64,000 nucleotides of DNA from Arthrobacter sp. zg-Y238 (GCF_024385525.1 NZ_JANFLU010000005.1:1-64000); one strand, 5' to 3'; positions 45,590 to 59,200 are shown, numbered from the stretch's first letter. Made by a program: numbers and translations. Notes: a model not told the origin generated them from the sequence alone.

Positions 45590-45616
45590 TTAGCACTCCG
45601 AACGTGAGGGTGCTAA
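45590..45616 (+). promoter_or_regulatory. CIRCE operator 2 (downstream)
   Basis: TTAGCACTC (45590-45598), 9-nt spacer, GGGTGCTAA (45608-45616): 17 of 18 arm positions match the CIRCE consensus TTAGCACTC-N9-GAGTGCTAA. It is the binding site of heat-shock repressor HrcA and sits at or just after the transcription start of groES. Confidence 0.92.
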
Positions 45617-45710
45617 CTCCCGAAGGGAAAGCGCGAACCGGCACCGCGACGACGGCCAGCGCCAGACCAACGGCCCCATTCCGTTAGAAACTACGCAAAG
45701 GAGAGCCCGA

Positions 45711-47700
<1,990 letters not shown>

Positions 47701-47738
47701 TCAGCCCTGATCCGCGCCGTGCGTGCGGAAATCGGCCC

Positions 47739-47777
47739 AGGCCCCGCTCCCGGAACCAGTTTCCGGGAGCGGGGCCT
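47739..47777 (+). terminator. Terminator after groEL
   Basis: Perfect 17-bp stem (47739-47755 with 47761-47777), 5-nt loop, the 3' arm followed by TTTG. Ends the groESL transcript 39 bp after the groEL stop. Confidence 0.9.
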
Positions 47778-47860
47778 TTGCTATTGGCCGTGGCATCCCT
47801 CACAGGCGGTAGATACCCTCGGGGAGGAATAGGGGCGGGCCCGCTTTCGTTTTACGATAG

Positions 47861-49432
<1,572 letters not shown>

Positions 49433-49445
49433 CCCGGCTTAGCCG

Positions 49446-49490
49446 CCGAAGGGCAGCCCCTGCGTACTGCGCAGCGGGGCTGCCCTTCGG
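49446..49490 (+). terminator. Terminator after guaB
   Basis: 15-bp stem (49446-49460 with 49476-49490); the 15-nt loop can itself form a short inner stem (TGCG/CGCA). It is 14 bp after the guaB stop. The 3' side lacks a strong U-run. Confidence 0.75.
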
Positions 49491-49518
49491 GGTTTAAGGA
49501 CCCTGCGTTTTCGGCATT

Positions 49519-49573
49519 GAAAGTACAGCTGACGGGTCTATGCGGCGGCGGCAGGCCCGTTATCTGTACTTTC
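49519..49573. repeat. Long interrupted inverted repeat upstream of guaB3
   Basis: GAAAGTACAG (49519-49528) pairs with CTGTACTTTC (49564-49573), and inside it ACGGG (49532-49536) pairs with CCCGT (49556-49560). The apex contains GGCGGCGGC. The element is separate from the guaB terminator and 63 bp before the guaB3 start. It could be a structured RNA, a regulator site or a remnant of a small mobile repeat. Confidence 0.6.
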
Positions 49574-49622
49574 GGCGGCCGTCCGGTAGCGGGGACTTTC
49601 GGGCCGACGCCGCGCACTGGGA

Positions 49623-49628
49623 TAACCT
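49623..49628 (+). promoter_or_regulatory. -10 box of guaB3 (leaderless type)
   Basis: TAACCT ends 7 nt before the GTG at 49636; the AGGGA in between is too close to the start to work as a normal Shine-Dalgarno. Confidence 0.4.
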
Positions 49629-49635
49629 AGGGAAC

Positions 49636-50775
49636 GTGAGTAACGAGATAGAAATTGGCCGTGGCAAGCATGGGCGCAGAGCCTACTCCCTGGATGACGT
49701 AGCGATTGTGCCCTCGCGGCGCACCCGCGACCCCCAGGATGTGTCCATCAACTGGCAGATCGATGCCTACCAGTTCGAGATGCCGGTCATCGGCGCCCCG
49801 ATGGACTCGGTGATGTCTCCGGCGTCTGCCATTGCCCTGGGCAGGCTCGGCGGACTCGGTGTGCTGAACCTCGAGGGGCTGTGGACCCGGTACGAGAATC
49901 CGGAACCGCTGCTGGACGAAATCGCGGCCCTCGGCAGCGACAATTTCAATCCTGCAGCCACCCGCCGCCTGCAGGAAATCTACAACGCACCGATCCAGGC
50001 CGAACTGATCAGCTCCCGCCTGGCCGAAATGCGCGACGCCGGCGTGACGGTTGCCGGTTCGCTCACCCCGCAGCGCACCCAGGAGTTCTACAAGACCGTC
50101 CTCGCCGCCGGCGTCGACGTCTTCGTCATCCGCGGCACCACCGTTTCGGCCGAGCACGTGTCCAAGACCGTGGAACCGCTGAACCTGAAGCAGTTCATCT
50201 ACGAACTCGATGTTCCGGTGATCGTCGGCGGGGCCGCCGGCTACACCCCGGCCCTGCACCTGATGCGCACCGGCGCGGCCGGCGTGCTCGTAGGGTTCGG
50301 CGGCGGCGCGACCACTACCACCCGCCGTGCGCTTGGCATCCACGCCCCCATGGCCACCGCCATCTCCGACATCGCCGAGGCCCGCCGGGACTACATGGAC
50401 GAGTCCGGCGGACGCTACGTGCACGTAATCGCCGACGGCGGCATGGGTACCAGCGGCGACATCATCAAGGCCTTCGCCATGGGTGCCGACGCCGTGATGC
50501 TCGGTTCCGCGCTGGCCCGTGCCGAAGAGGCGCCCGGCCAGGGCTGGCACTGGGGACAGGAAGCACACCACAGCGAGCTGCCGCGCGGCGACAGGGTCCG
50601 GCTGGACACCGTGGGACCGCTGAAGGAGGTCCTTTGGGGGCCGTCCCACCACGCCAACGGCACCTCCAACCTCATGGGTGCGCTGCGCCGGGCAATGGCC
50701 ACCACCGGCTACTCGGACCTGAAGGCGTTCCAGCGCATTGAAGTGCTGGTGTCGCCCTACCAGTACAACCTGTAA
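49636..50775 (+). CDS. guaB3: GuaB3 family IMP dehydrogenase-related protein
   Basis: 379 aa, TIM barrel of the IMPDH/GMPR family without CBS domains. Start GTG at 49636 (NEIEIGRGKHGRRAYSLDDVAIVPSRRTRDP, the GuaB3 signature start); the open frame from 49540 runs through the inverted repeat and is not homologous. The catalytic-loop position occupied by Cys in GuaB (GSICTTR) reads GGATTTTR here (residues 223-230), Thr226 replacing Cys, as in other actinobacterial GuaB3. Phosphate-binding HVIADGGMGTSGD is intact. Exact reaction in actinobacteria is not settled. Confidence 0.92.
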   Translation: MSNEIEIGRGKHGRRAYSLDDVAIVPSRRTRDPQDVSINWQIDAYQFEMPVIGAPMDSVMSPASAIALGRLGGLGVLNLEGLWTRYENPEPLLDEIAALGSDNFNPAATRRLQEIYNAPIQAELISSRLAEMRDAGVTVAGSLTPQRTQEFYKTVLAAGVDVFVIRGTTVSAEHVSKTVEPLNLKQFIYELDVPVIVGGAAGYTPALHLMRTGAAGVLVGFGGGATTTTRRALGIHAPMATAISDIAEARRDYMDESGGRYVHVIADGGMGTSGDIIKAFAMGADAVMLGSALARAEEAPGQGWHWGQEAHHSELPRGDRVRLDTVGPLKEVLWGPSHHANGTSNLMGALRRAMATTGYSDLKAFQRIEVLVSPYQYNL

Positions 50776-50839
50776 ATACCGGCGCCCAGCCCATAGAGTG
50801 GACGCAGCTACGGCAGGACCCTAGAGAGGAACCTGGACC

Positions 50840-52564
50840 ATGACTGCAGACGCCCTGAGCCCCGAGTACCGCATAGATGCCATGGATAAGCTCCGGGCGA
50901 CCACCGCCCCGGGCAATGAGCTGGACATCCTGATCGTCGGCGGCGGCGTAGTCGGGGCGGGCGCGGCGCTGGACGCGGTGACGCGCGGGTTGAAGGTCGG
51001 CATGGTGGAGGCCCGGGACTGGGCGTCGGGAACGTCGTCGCGTTCCTCCAAGCTGATCCACGGCGGCCTGCGCTACCTGGAGATGCTCGATTTCGCGTTG
51101 GTCCAGGAAGCACTGAAGGAACGCGGGCTGCTGCTGCAGCGGATTGCTCCGCACCTGGTGAAGCCCGTGGCGTTCCTGTATCCGCTGACGAAGCGGTTCG
51201 TCGAGCGGCCGTATGTGGGCGCCGGCATTTTCCTGTACGACACCATGGGCATGACGTCGGGAAACTCCCGCGGGGTGCCCAGGCAGAAGCACCTGACCCG
51301 GAGCCAGACACTGCGGATGGCCCCGAGCCTGAAGGATGACGCCATGGTGGGTGCCATCCGGTACTACGACGGCCAGGTGGATGACGCCCGGTACGTGGCC
51401 AACATGGTCCGCACAGCAGCGCATTACGGTGCCGCAGTGGTGAACCGGCTCGCCGTCGTCGACTTCCTGCGCGAGGGCGAACGCGTGGTCGGGGCCCGCG
51501 TCCGCGAACAGGAAACCGGCAACGAGTTCGACATCGCCGCAAGCCAGGTGGTCAATGCCACGGGCGTGTGGACCGATGAAACCCAGGCCATGGTGACCGA
51601 CCGCGGGCAGCTGAAGGTCCGCGCCTCCAAGGGCGTCCACCTCGTGGTTCCCAAGGACCGGATCCAGTCCACGGTCGGCATGATCCTGCGGACGGAAAAA
51701 TCCGTACTCTTCGTGATCCCGTGGGGGCGGCACTGGATCATCGGCACCACCGACACCGACTGGAACCTGGACAAGGCCCACCCGGCGGCCACCTCGGCGG
51801 ACATCGACTACATTCTCGAGCATGTGAACCTGGTGCTGAAGACGCCGCTGACCCGCGAGGACGTTGAGGGTGTCTATGCGGGACTGCGGCCGCTGCTCGC
51901 CGGGGAAAACGATTCCACTGCCAAACTTTCGCGCGAACACGTGGTGGCCCACCCGGTACCGGGACTCGTGGTGGTTGCGGGCGGCAAATGGACCACTTAC
52001 CGGGTGATGGCCAAGGATGCCGTGGATGAGGCGGCCCGGGCGCTGGATGAGAAGGTTCCCGAGAGCTGCACCTCCACCATTCCCCTCCTGGGCGCCGTGG
52101 GCTACAAGGCGGCATGGAACCGCCGGCACCGCACCGCGGACGAGTACGGGGTGCACGTGGTGCGGGTGGAGCATCTGCTCAACCGTTACGGCTCCATGAG
52201 CGAGGACCTGCTCGAGATCATCAAGGCGGACCCGTCCCTCGCGGAACCGCTGCCCGGCGCCGACGACTACCTGCGCGCGGAAGTCGTGTACGCCACCACC
52301 CATGAAGGCGCCCGGCACGTCGAGGACGTCCTCGCCCGGCGGACCCGCATCTCGATTGAAACCTTTGACCGGGGCGTCTCGGCCGCACCGGTGGTGGCCG
52401 AACTGATGGCGCCGCTGCTGGGCTGGGACCTCGAACGCGTGGAAAGCGAAGTTGCCCACTACCTTGCTCGGGTCGACGCCGAACGCCGCAGCCAGGAACA
52501 ACCGGATGACAAGAGTGCCGACGCCGCCCGCCTGGCGGCCGAGGACATAGCACCGCGCATCTAG
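50840..52564 (+). CDS. glpD: Aerobic glycerol-3-phosphate dehydrogenase GlpD
   Basis: FAD enzyme oxidising sn-glycerol-3-phosphate to DHAP and feeding electrons to quinones; peripheral membrane. The 574 aa contain the FAD loop DILIVGGGVVGAGAALDA, GTSSRSSKLIHGGLRYL, WIIGTTDTDW and the C-terminal domain (about 410-530). Near residue 363-375, GGKWTTYRVMAKDA closes the FAD site. ATG at 50840 with AGAGAGGA at 50822-50829. Its stop overlaps the start of the PTS IIA gene by one base. It separates guaB3 from guaA. Confidence 0.95.
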   Translation: MTADALSPEYRIDAMDKLRATTAPGNELDILIVGGGVVGAGAALDAVTRGLKVGMVEARDWASGTSSRSSKLIHGGLRYLEMLDFALVQEALKERGLLLQRIAPHLVKPVAFLYPLTKRFVERPYVGAGIFLYDTMGMTSGNSRGVPRQKHLTRSQTLRMAPSLKDDAMVGAIRYYDGQVDDARYVANMVRTAAHYGAAVVNRLAVVDFLREGERVVGARVREQETGNEFDIAASQVVNATGVWTDETQAMVTDRGQLKVRASKGVHLVVPKDRIQSTVGMILRTEKSVLFVIPWGRHWIIGTTDTDWNLDKAHPAATSADIDYILEHVNLVLKTPLTREDVEGVYAGLRPLLAGENDSTAKLSREHVVAHPVPGLVVVAGGKWTTYRVMAKDAVDEAARALDEKVPESCTSTIPLLGAVGYKAAWNRRHRTADEYGVHVVRVEHLLNRYGSMSEDLLEIIKADPSLAEPLPGADDYLRAEVVYATTHEGARHVEDVLARRTRISIETFDRGVSAAPVVAELMAPLLGWDLERVESEVAHYLARVDAERRSQEQPDDKSADAARLAAEDIAPRI

Positions 52565-53145
52565 TGCGGCAGCACGGACCAACGGAAATGCAGAAAAGCC
52601 CCTTGAACGAACACCTGTCACCGAACGCTGAACACCCCTGGGAACCACCGCGGAATGAAGAACTCACCCTTAACGAAGCCGGGGCGGTGCTGACCGAACC
52701 CGGGCTGGTGATCCTCGGTATGGAGGCGGCAGACAGATACGATGCCGCCGCGCAGCTGGCCGAGCGGTTGTACCGTTCCGGCAGGATCAGCAATCTCGAG
52801 GGGTTCCTCGAACAGGTCAGCGCCAGGGAGCACCAAATGGCCACCGGCCTGCCGGGCGGGATCGGTCTCCCGCACGCCCGCAGCCAATACGTTCGCGAAA
52901 CCTCCATCGCAGTAGGCATCACCCGCTACGGCCACAGCGTCGATTTCGGAGCAGCCGACGGGCCGGCGACAGTGGTCCTGCTCATTGCCACGCCGGCGGC
53001 CTCCTTCTCCCAGCACCTGGAAGTCCTTGCCACCCTGGCCCGGTCCCTGTTCCGGCCCTCCTTCCGTGATTCCCTGCGCCGGGCCAATGACGCAGAGGTC
53101 ATCGCCGAGCTGATCAATTCGTCCCTGGTCTTTTTCGACCACTGA
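52564..53145 (+). CDS. Fructose-type PTS EIIA domain protein
   Basis: 193 aa, single EIIA (PTS_EIIA type 2) domain covering about residues 35-185, with the phosphorylatable His in GGIGLPHARS. The GTG at 52564 shares its G with the glpD stop; an ATG at 52588 would give 185 aa. There is no EIIB or EIIC beside it, so it is either a partner for a PTS encoded elsewhere or a regulatory PtsN-like protein. The coupling to glpD hints at linkage between glycerol use and PTS phosphorylation state. Confidence 0.85.
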   Translation: MRQHGPTEMQKSPLNEHLSPNAEHPWEPPRNEELTLNEAGAVLTEPGLVILGMEAADRYDAAAQLAERLYRSGRISNLEGFLEQVSAREHQMATGLPGGIGLPHARSQYVRETSIAVGITRYGHSVDFGAADGPATVVLLIATPAASFSQHLEVLATLARSLFRPSFRDSLRRANDAEVIAELINSSLVFFDH

Positions 53146-53213
53146 GTTTTGACCACTGAGCGGCCGCACACCGGCATTGGGTTTTCTACAGCTTGACGAA
53201 GTACCGTTAACGA

Positions 53214-54032
53214 GTGCTCAAAACTGCCCTGCAGCCGCGTTGGATCGCCGGCCTGCTTTTTGCCCTGGTCATCTCGACGGTCTTTGTGCTGTTGAGCCAA
53301 TGGCAGTTTTCCAGTGCCGAATCGGAGGAGTCCGGCGAGCCCCGCGCCACCGAGGACGTCCGGCCGCTGACCGAGGCCTTCACCCCGGGTAAGCCGATGT
53401 ACGAAACCGAAGCGGACCAGATGGTGTCCTTCACGGGGTCCTTCGATCCGGACCGGTCCGTCCTCGTGAAGGAGCGGCTCCAGGACGGCGACATGGGCTA
53501 CTGGGCGGTTACTGCCTTCAACGTCGACGGCGCACCCGCGGGCGAATTCATCCCGGTGGTCCGCGGCTGGGTCTCCGACCCGGAAGACGTCACGGAGCCA
53601 CCGGCCGGCGAGGCCGCCGTCGTCGGGCGCCTGCTGCCTTCCGAGGCACCGCTGCCCGCGACCCCCGAGGACGGACGGGTTACCGCGCTTTCCACCGCCG
53701 AACTGATCAACCTCTGGGACGCGCCCGCCTACTCGGCGTTCGTCACGGCTACGGAAATCACCGTCGACGGCGCCCCGGTCGACGCAGGCAGCATGGAAAC
53801 CGTGGACGTGAGTGCCCAGCCAGAGGAAACCCCGGTCAACTGGCTCAACATTTTCTACGCACTGGAGTGGATCGTCTTCGCCGGCTTCTCCGTCTTCCTG
53901 TGGTGGCGCCTGGTAGCCGACGAGCACAACCGCAGCCTCGAGGACGACGAATATGAGGACGAGTACGACGACGAGTCCACCGACGCAACCGAACCCGACA
54001 ACGACCATCCCAGCAACGAGGTAACCAAGTGA
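53214..54032 (+). CDS. SURF1 family protein
   Basis: 272 aa membrane protein of the SURF1 family, which assists cytochrome c oxidase assembly. One N-terminal span (about residues 10-28) followed by a short QWQFSSA segment typical of the family, an external domain with the conserved VVRGWV strand, and a second span near residues 215-236 (IFYALEWIVFAGFSVFLWW). The C-terminus is a very acidic tail. GTG start at 53214; no clear SD. Stop overlaps the DUF3817 gene (GTGA). In actinobacteria SURF1 and DUF3817 genes commonly precede guaA. Confidence 0.9.
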   Translation: MLKTALQPRWIAGLLFALVISTVFVLLSQWQFSSAESEESGEPRATEDVRPLTEAFTPGKPMYETEADQMVSFTGSFDPDRSVLVKERLQDGDMGYWAVTAFNVDGAPAGEFIPVVRGWVSDPEDVTEPPAGEAAVVGRLLPSEAPLPATPEDGRVTALSTAELINLWDAPAYSAFVTATEITVDGAPVDAGSMETVDVSAQPEETPVNWLNIFYALEWIVFAGFSVFLWWRLVADEHNRSLEDDEYEDEYDDESTDATEPDNDHPSNEVTK

Positions 54033-54445
54033 GCGAATCCGCAAGCACCGCCAAGGCACCCAGGAAAAAGAAGCGCCGGTTCGGCGGTACCCACGCCCAG
54101 ATTCGTTCGGCCCTGAAGTTCTACAAGGTCTTTTCCTATGTGACCGGTGTGCTGCTGCTCGCCCTCGTCGTGGAGATGATCGCCAAGTACGGCTTCGACA
54201 CGGAGATCATCGTCGGCAGCGTCAACCTCTCCATCGGCGTGCTCATCCTGCACGGCTGGATGTACGTGGTCTACCTGCTCTCTGACTTCCGGCTGTGGCA
54301 GCTGATGCGCTGGCCGTTCTCCAAGTTCATCCTGATTGCGCTCGGCGGCGTTGTGCCGTTCCTCTCCTTTGTGGTCGAGGGACGGATCCACAAACAGGTC
54401 CTGGCGGAGCTCGAAGCGCATCCTGAAGCGGCCAAGCGCTACTAG
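54029..54445 (+). CDS. DUF3817 membrane protein
   Basis: 138 aa. Basic N-terminus (PRKKKRRF), then three spans: about residues 34-51 (VFSYVTGVLLLALVVEMI), 63-86 and 97-113. The FYKVFSYVTGVLLL and HGWMYVVYLL patterns define DUF3817, possibly integral membrane proteins of unknown function. GTG start overlaps the SURF1 stop. Likely cotranscribed with SURF1; guaA has its own promoter. Confidence 0.9.
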   Translation: MSESASTAKAPRKKKRRFGGTHAQIRSALKFYKVFSYVTGVLLLALVVEMIAKYGFDTEIIVGSVNLSIGVLILHGWMYVVYLLSDFRLWQLMRWPFSKFILIALGGVVPFLSFVVEGRIHKQVLAELEAHPEAAKRY

Positions 54446-54515
54446 GGGAGAGGTCCGCCGGCTGCGCGCCGCCGGCGGACCCTGGCCCGGTGTGCATGGC
54501 CGGGGGCGGGCCGAC

Positions 54516-54521
54516 TATCCT
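54516..54521 (+). promoter_or_regulatory. -10 box of guaA (leaderless type)
   Basis: TATCCT ends 6 nt before the guaA GTG at 54528. No Shine-Dalgarno is present between them, so the transcript is predicted to start at the GTG. Confidence 0.5.
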
Positions 54522-54527
54522 TGAAAC

Positions 54528-56117
54528 GTGACTAATCCCGCGACAGACCCCATTGAAGAGCGGCCCGTCCTCGTTGTGGACTACGGAGCGCAGTACGCCC
54601 AGCTGATTGCCCGCCGGGTGCGCGAAGCCGATGTCTACTCCGAGGTGGTTCCCCACACCTACAGCACCGAGCAGCTGCTCGCGAAGAACCCAGCTGCCAT
54701 TATTCTCTCCGGCGGACCCTCCAGCGTGTACGCCGAAGGCGCCCCCAAGGTTGATGCAGAGCTGTTCGAATCCGGTGTTCCGGTCTTCGGCATCTGCTAC
54801 GGCTTCCAGGCGATGGCGGCGGCCATGGGCGGCAAGGTCGCCAAGACGGGGCTGCGCGAGTACGGTTCCACCGACGCACGCGTCGTCGGCGGCGCCCGGT
54901 CCATCCTGGAAGGCACCCCGGACGAGCAGAACACCTGGATGAGCCACGGCGACAGCGTGCAGGAAGCACCCGAGGGCTTCGACGTCCTGGCCAGCACCGC
55001 CGGCGCACCCGTCGCTGCCTTCGCCAACGAGGCAAAAGGCCTTTACGGCGTGCAGTGGCACCCCGAGGTCAAGCATTCCGCGCACGGCCAGGCCGTCCTG
55101 GAAAACTTCCTCTTCAAGGGCGCCAAGCTCGAACGCAGCTGGACCACCGGCAACATCGTCGAAGAGCAGGTTGCACGCATCCGTGCCCAGGTAGGCAACG
55201 CCCGCGTGATCTGCGGCCTGTCCGGCGGCGTCGACTCCGCCGTGGCTGCCGCCCTGGTGCAGCGGGCCGTGGGGGACCAGCTGACCTGCGTCTTCGTTGA
55301 CCACGGGCTCCTCCGCGAAGGCGAAGCAGAGCAGGTTGAACGCGATTTCGTGGCAGCCACCGGCGTCAACCTCTACGTCGCCAACGAGCAGGAACGCTTC
55401 CTGAGCGCCCTGGCCGGGGTCTCCGATCCCGAGACCAAGCGCAAGATCATCGGCCGCGAGTTCATCCGCGCCTTCGAAGAAGCCGAGCGGGCCATCATGG
55501 CCAAGGCCGAAGCCGAGGGCGAGCCGATCCGCTTCCTGGTGCAGGGCACCCTGTACCCGGACGTCGTCGAGTCCGGCGGCGGTGAAGGCGCAGCCAACAT
55601 CAAGAGCCACCACAACGTGGGCGGCCTGCCGGAGGACATGAAGTTCGAACTGGTGGAACCCCTGCGGGCGCTCTTCAAGGACGAGGTCCGTGCGGTCGGC
55701 GCCGAGCTCGGCCTGCCGGCCGAGATCGTCGGCCGCCAGCCCTTCCCCGGCCCCGGGCTGGGCATCCGCATCGTCGGCGAAGTTACCCACGAGCGGCTGG
55801 AACTGCTGCGCCGCGCGGACGCCATCGCCCGCGCCGAACTGACCAGTGCAGGCCTCGACGACGAAGTGTGGCAGATGCCGGTAGTGCTCCTGGCCGATGT
55901 CCGCAGCGTCGGCGTCCAGGGCGACGGCCGTACCTACGGACACCCCATCGTGCTGCGTCCGGTCTCGAGCGAAGACGCGATGACAGCTGATTGGTCACGG
56001 CTTCCGTACGATTTGCTGGCCCGGATTTCGAACCGCATCACCAACGAGGTGGACGGAATCAACCGCGTGGTGCTGGACGTAACCAGCAAGCCGCCGGGAA
56101 CAATCGAGTGGGAATAG
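54528..56117 (+). CDS. guaA: GMP synthase (glutamine-hydrolysing) GuaA
   Basis: Converts XMP to GMP with ATP and glutamine. The 529 aa comprise an N-terminal class I amidotransferase (Cys in [10 protein letters not shown], His-x-Glu in WHPEVKHS), ATP pyrophosphatase domain with P-loop [13 protein letters not shown], and C-terminal dimerisation domain ending [20 protein letters not shown] start at 54528 with a -10-like TATCCT immediately upstream. Completes the guaB-guaB3-guaA purine cluster; followed by a strong terminator. Confidence 0.98.
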   Translation: MTNPATDPIEERPVLVVDYGAQYAQLIARRVREADVYSEVVPHTYSTEQLLAKNPAAIILSGGPSSVYAEGAPKVDAELFESGVPVFGICYGFQAMAAAMGGKVAKTGLREYGSTDARVVGGARSILEGTPDEQNTWMSHGDSVQEAPEGFDVLASTAGAPVAAFANEAKGLYGVQWHPEVKHSAHGQAVLENFLFKGAKLERSWTTGNIVEEQVARIRAQVGNARVICGLSGGVDSAVAAALVQRAVGDQLTCVFVDHGLLREGEAEQVERDFVAATGVNLYVANEQERFLSALAGVSDPETKRKIIGREFIRAFEEAERAIMAKAEAEGEPIRFLVQGTLYPDVVESGGGEGAANIKSHHNVGGLPEDMKFELVEPLRALFKDEVRAVGAELGLPAEIVGRQPFPGPGLGIRIVGEVTHERLELLRRADAIARAELTSAGLDDEVWQMPVVLLADVRSVGVQGDGRTYGHPIVLRPVSSEDAMTADWSRLPYDLLARISNRITNEVDGINRVVLDVTSKPPGTIEWE

Positions 56118-56127
56118 CGTAAAGGGG

Positions 56128-56158
56128 ACCGAGGACGGCCGTTTCGGCCGTCCTCGGT
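56128..56158 (+). terminator. Terminator after guaA
   Basis: Perfect 14-bp stem (56128-56141 with 56145-56158), loop TTT, then TTTGT. Strong intrinsic terminator 10 bp after the guaA stop. Confidence 0.92.
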
Positions 56159-56264
56159 TTTGTCCCCCGCGTTGCTATGTTCGGGAAACCTTCCCCGACG
56201 CGATAGTTTTGAAGGTATGCCAATTTGGTCGAGAACGCGCGGAAGTGCAGAAAAGAGGGCACTA

Positions 56265-59200
56265 GTGTCTGAGCAGAATACCGGGGAGAATCCCTCGGAC
56301 TTCCTGCTGCCGTGGCTGGGACAATTGGGACAGCACGCCGGAACGGACACACTGCTCCATTTCACGCCGTCCGCCGCCAACAGCATCGACCTGACGCACG
56401 CGCACCCGTCCGGCCTGGCCCAGCTGCTCGCCGGCCGGCGTACCCGCCTGTCGACCCTGCTGCGGGACCCGGACCAGTACGGCGCCGCCATGAAGGCCGG
56501 GCGCCTGCTGCGCGCAAAGATCTACGAGCTGGGCACCGACCGCGGCATCGACGTCGGCTATATGGCCGCGGGTACCGCATCCTGGCGCTACGCCTCCGAT
56601 GAAGCGCTGCGCCCGGAGTCCCTGACGGCTCCCGTGCTGCTCACGCCCGTTGCGCTGACGGTCCACGCCTCACAGGATGACTATGAGCTGCAGCTGACCG
56701 AAAAGGCGGCGCTGAACCCCGCTTTGGTCCGCCACCTGCAGCATGAGCAGGGCCTGGACATCGACGTCGACGCGCTCACCCGCCTCGCCTACGGCACCGC
56801 CCGCTTTGATCCCCACCCCGTGCTGGAAAAGCTCCGCGCCGTCACCGGCAGCGTCCGTGGAATCAACATTGAACACCGGCTGCTGGTTTCCACCTTCGCC
56901 GACCTGTCCGACCTGTCCGAGGATCCGGCGCTGGACCCGGCGCATCCGATCCTCCGCGCACTGATCGACGCTGCCCGGGACGGGTCTGCCAATCCGGCCA
57001 TCCCCGAGCCGCTGGACCTGCCGGCACTGGACGAGCGGGATCCCGCGGATGAACTGCTCATCCTCGACGCCGACCGTCAGCAGCAGGAAGTCCTGGACCT
57101 GATCAACGCGGGCCAGTCGCTGGTAGTCTCCGCTCCGGCCGGTACGGGCCAGACCCAGACGGCGCTCAACGCGGTTGCCGCGCTGGCCAACGCCGGCAAG
57201 TCCGTCCTGGTAGTGGCGGAACGTCGCAGCACCCTGAACCAGTTCGTCTCCGAGCTGGACGCGATGCAACTGGGCTCCCTGGTCCTGCAGGCCAACGCCG
57301 GCCTCACGCAGCAGCAGTTGAAGGACCAGCTGGTCCGCGCCATCGTGCGCAACGAAAAGGCGCAGGCCCCCGAACTGGACAGCCTGCACAAGGTCCTGCT
57401 CGAAAACCGCCACCAGCTCCGCGACCATGTGAAGTCGCTGCACAACGTCCGCCGCCGCTGGGGGTGCTCGCCCTACCAGGCCATGCAGTCCCTGGCCGAG
57501 CTGACCTCCATGAACCCGGCGCCGGCCACCACGGTCCGGCTCAAGCGGAGCGTCCTGGACAGCATCACCGACCGCACCGAACTCTCCGGCCGCCTGCGCC
57601 GGGCCGCCGAACTCGGCAGCTTCAGCCGGGCAGCAACCACCAGCCCGTGGTACGGAGCCAAGCTGCTCAACCGCAAGGAAACGGAAGAAGCCTACGCGCT
57701 GACCCAGACCCTTGCGGCGGACCTGCCTGCGCTGCGCGCCAAGGTCCAGGACGTGGCCGAGCACTCCGAAATCCGCCTCGGCGAAACATTCGCCCAGTGG
57801 GGTGAACAGCTGGAACTGCTGGTGGCCGTGCGGGAAAGCCTGGACAAGTTCACCCCGGACATTTTCGACCGCCCGGTGACTGACCTGATCTCGGCAACCG
57901 CGTCTTCTTCCTGGCGGCGGGAGCGCGGCATCGATATGAGTTCCATGACCCGTTCCCGCCTGCGGCGCGTGGCCAAGGAATACGTCCGGCCCGGTGTGCA
58001 TATTTCCGACCTGCACGCCTCCCTGGCCGAGGTCCAGCAGCAGCGTGCCGTCTGGACCCGTTACGCCACCACCCAGCGTCACCCCTCGGTGCCCACCGGC
58101 CTGGCCGAGATCAACCGTTCCTACCTGCTGGTCAAGCGCCAGCTGGATACCCTGACCGGCATCCTGGCCGAGACGCCGCTCCACCCCGACCTGGCATCCC
58201 TGCAGCTCGATGAACTCGAGAAGCAGCTCAGCCAGCTGGCGGGGGACCGGGAAACCCTCGAAACGCTGCCCGAACGGACCCTGCTGCTCGACGAGATGCG
58301 GGCCCAGGGCCTGGGTGAACTGCTGGATGACCTGAGCGCACGCGAGGTCCAGCCCCGCCACGTGGGCTACGAGCTGGAACTGGCATGGTGGCAGTCCGCC
58401 CTCGAAGCCATGATCAGCGGCGACGATTACCTTGCCATGTCCGACGGCAACAGCCTGCGCCGCCTGGAAGCGGAGTACCGGCTGGCGGACAACGCCCACA
58501 TTGCCTCGGGTGCAGCCCGGCTGCGCTGGAGCCTGGCTTCGCGCTGGCGCTCAGGCGTTCAGGCCGCGAAGGGTGCTGCGGAAGACCTGCGCGAGCTGCT
58601 TAAGGACGGCGAGTTGTCCTTGGAGAGCCTGAGCCTGCAGTCCGAGGAACTCGTGTCCTCGCTGCTGCCGGTGTGGGCTGCGAGCCCCCTGGTGCTGCCG
58701 ATGGTACTGCCCGAACACCGCCGCTTCGACACCGTGGTCCTCCTCGATGCCGAGTCCACCAGCCTGCAGTCCGCAGTCCCGGCGCTGGCCCGTGCCTCGC
58801 AGGTTGTTGCCTTCGGTGACAGCTGCCTGGGCGGACCGCGACCGTTCACCATCGGTGTTGAACCGGCCGGTTCAGCACAGCAGCATGTTGAGCTGCTCAG
58901 CGCCTTCGAGGCGCTTGAACGCGTCCTGCCTACACGCTGCCTGTCCACCGTTTACCGCGGCACCGACAAGGCACTGCTGCGCCAGCTCAGCGAGTCCTTC
59001 TACGGCGGGCGCCTTTCCATGGTCCCGAGTGCAGACGAGGTCACCACCGGCCACCGCGCACTCTCCGTGGAGTACCTGCCGGACGGAACCGGTATGCCCA
59101 GCGCAGACCATGAGGGCGTGGAAAGTGTCGCAGCTGAGGTCAACCGCGTGGTTGACCTGGTCTTCGAACACATCCGCCGCCGCCCGCACCAGTCCCTCGG

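Noticed and set aside
54327-55943. 538-aa frame antisense to guaA
   Set aside because: Shadow frame; guaA is unmistakable on the plus strand.
56217-56264. ATG at 56217 as start of the helicase-like gene
   Set aside because: The extra 16 codons include AGA, AGG and CTA, rare in these genes, and the GTG at 56265 has a better SD; it stays possible as a leaderless start.
56670-58499. 609-aa frame antisense to the helicase-like gene
   Set aside because: Gly/Gln/Val-rich shadow without domains.
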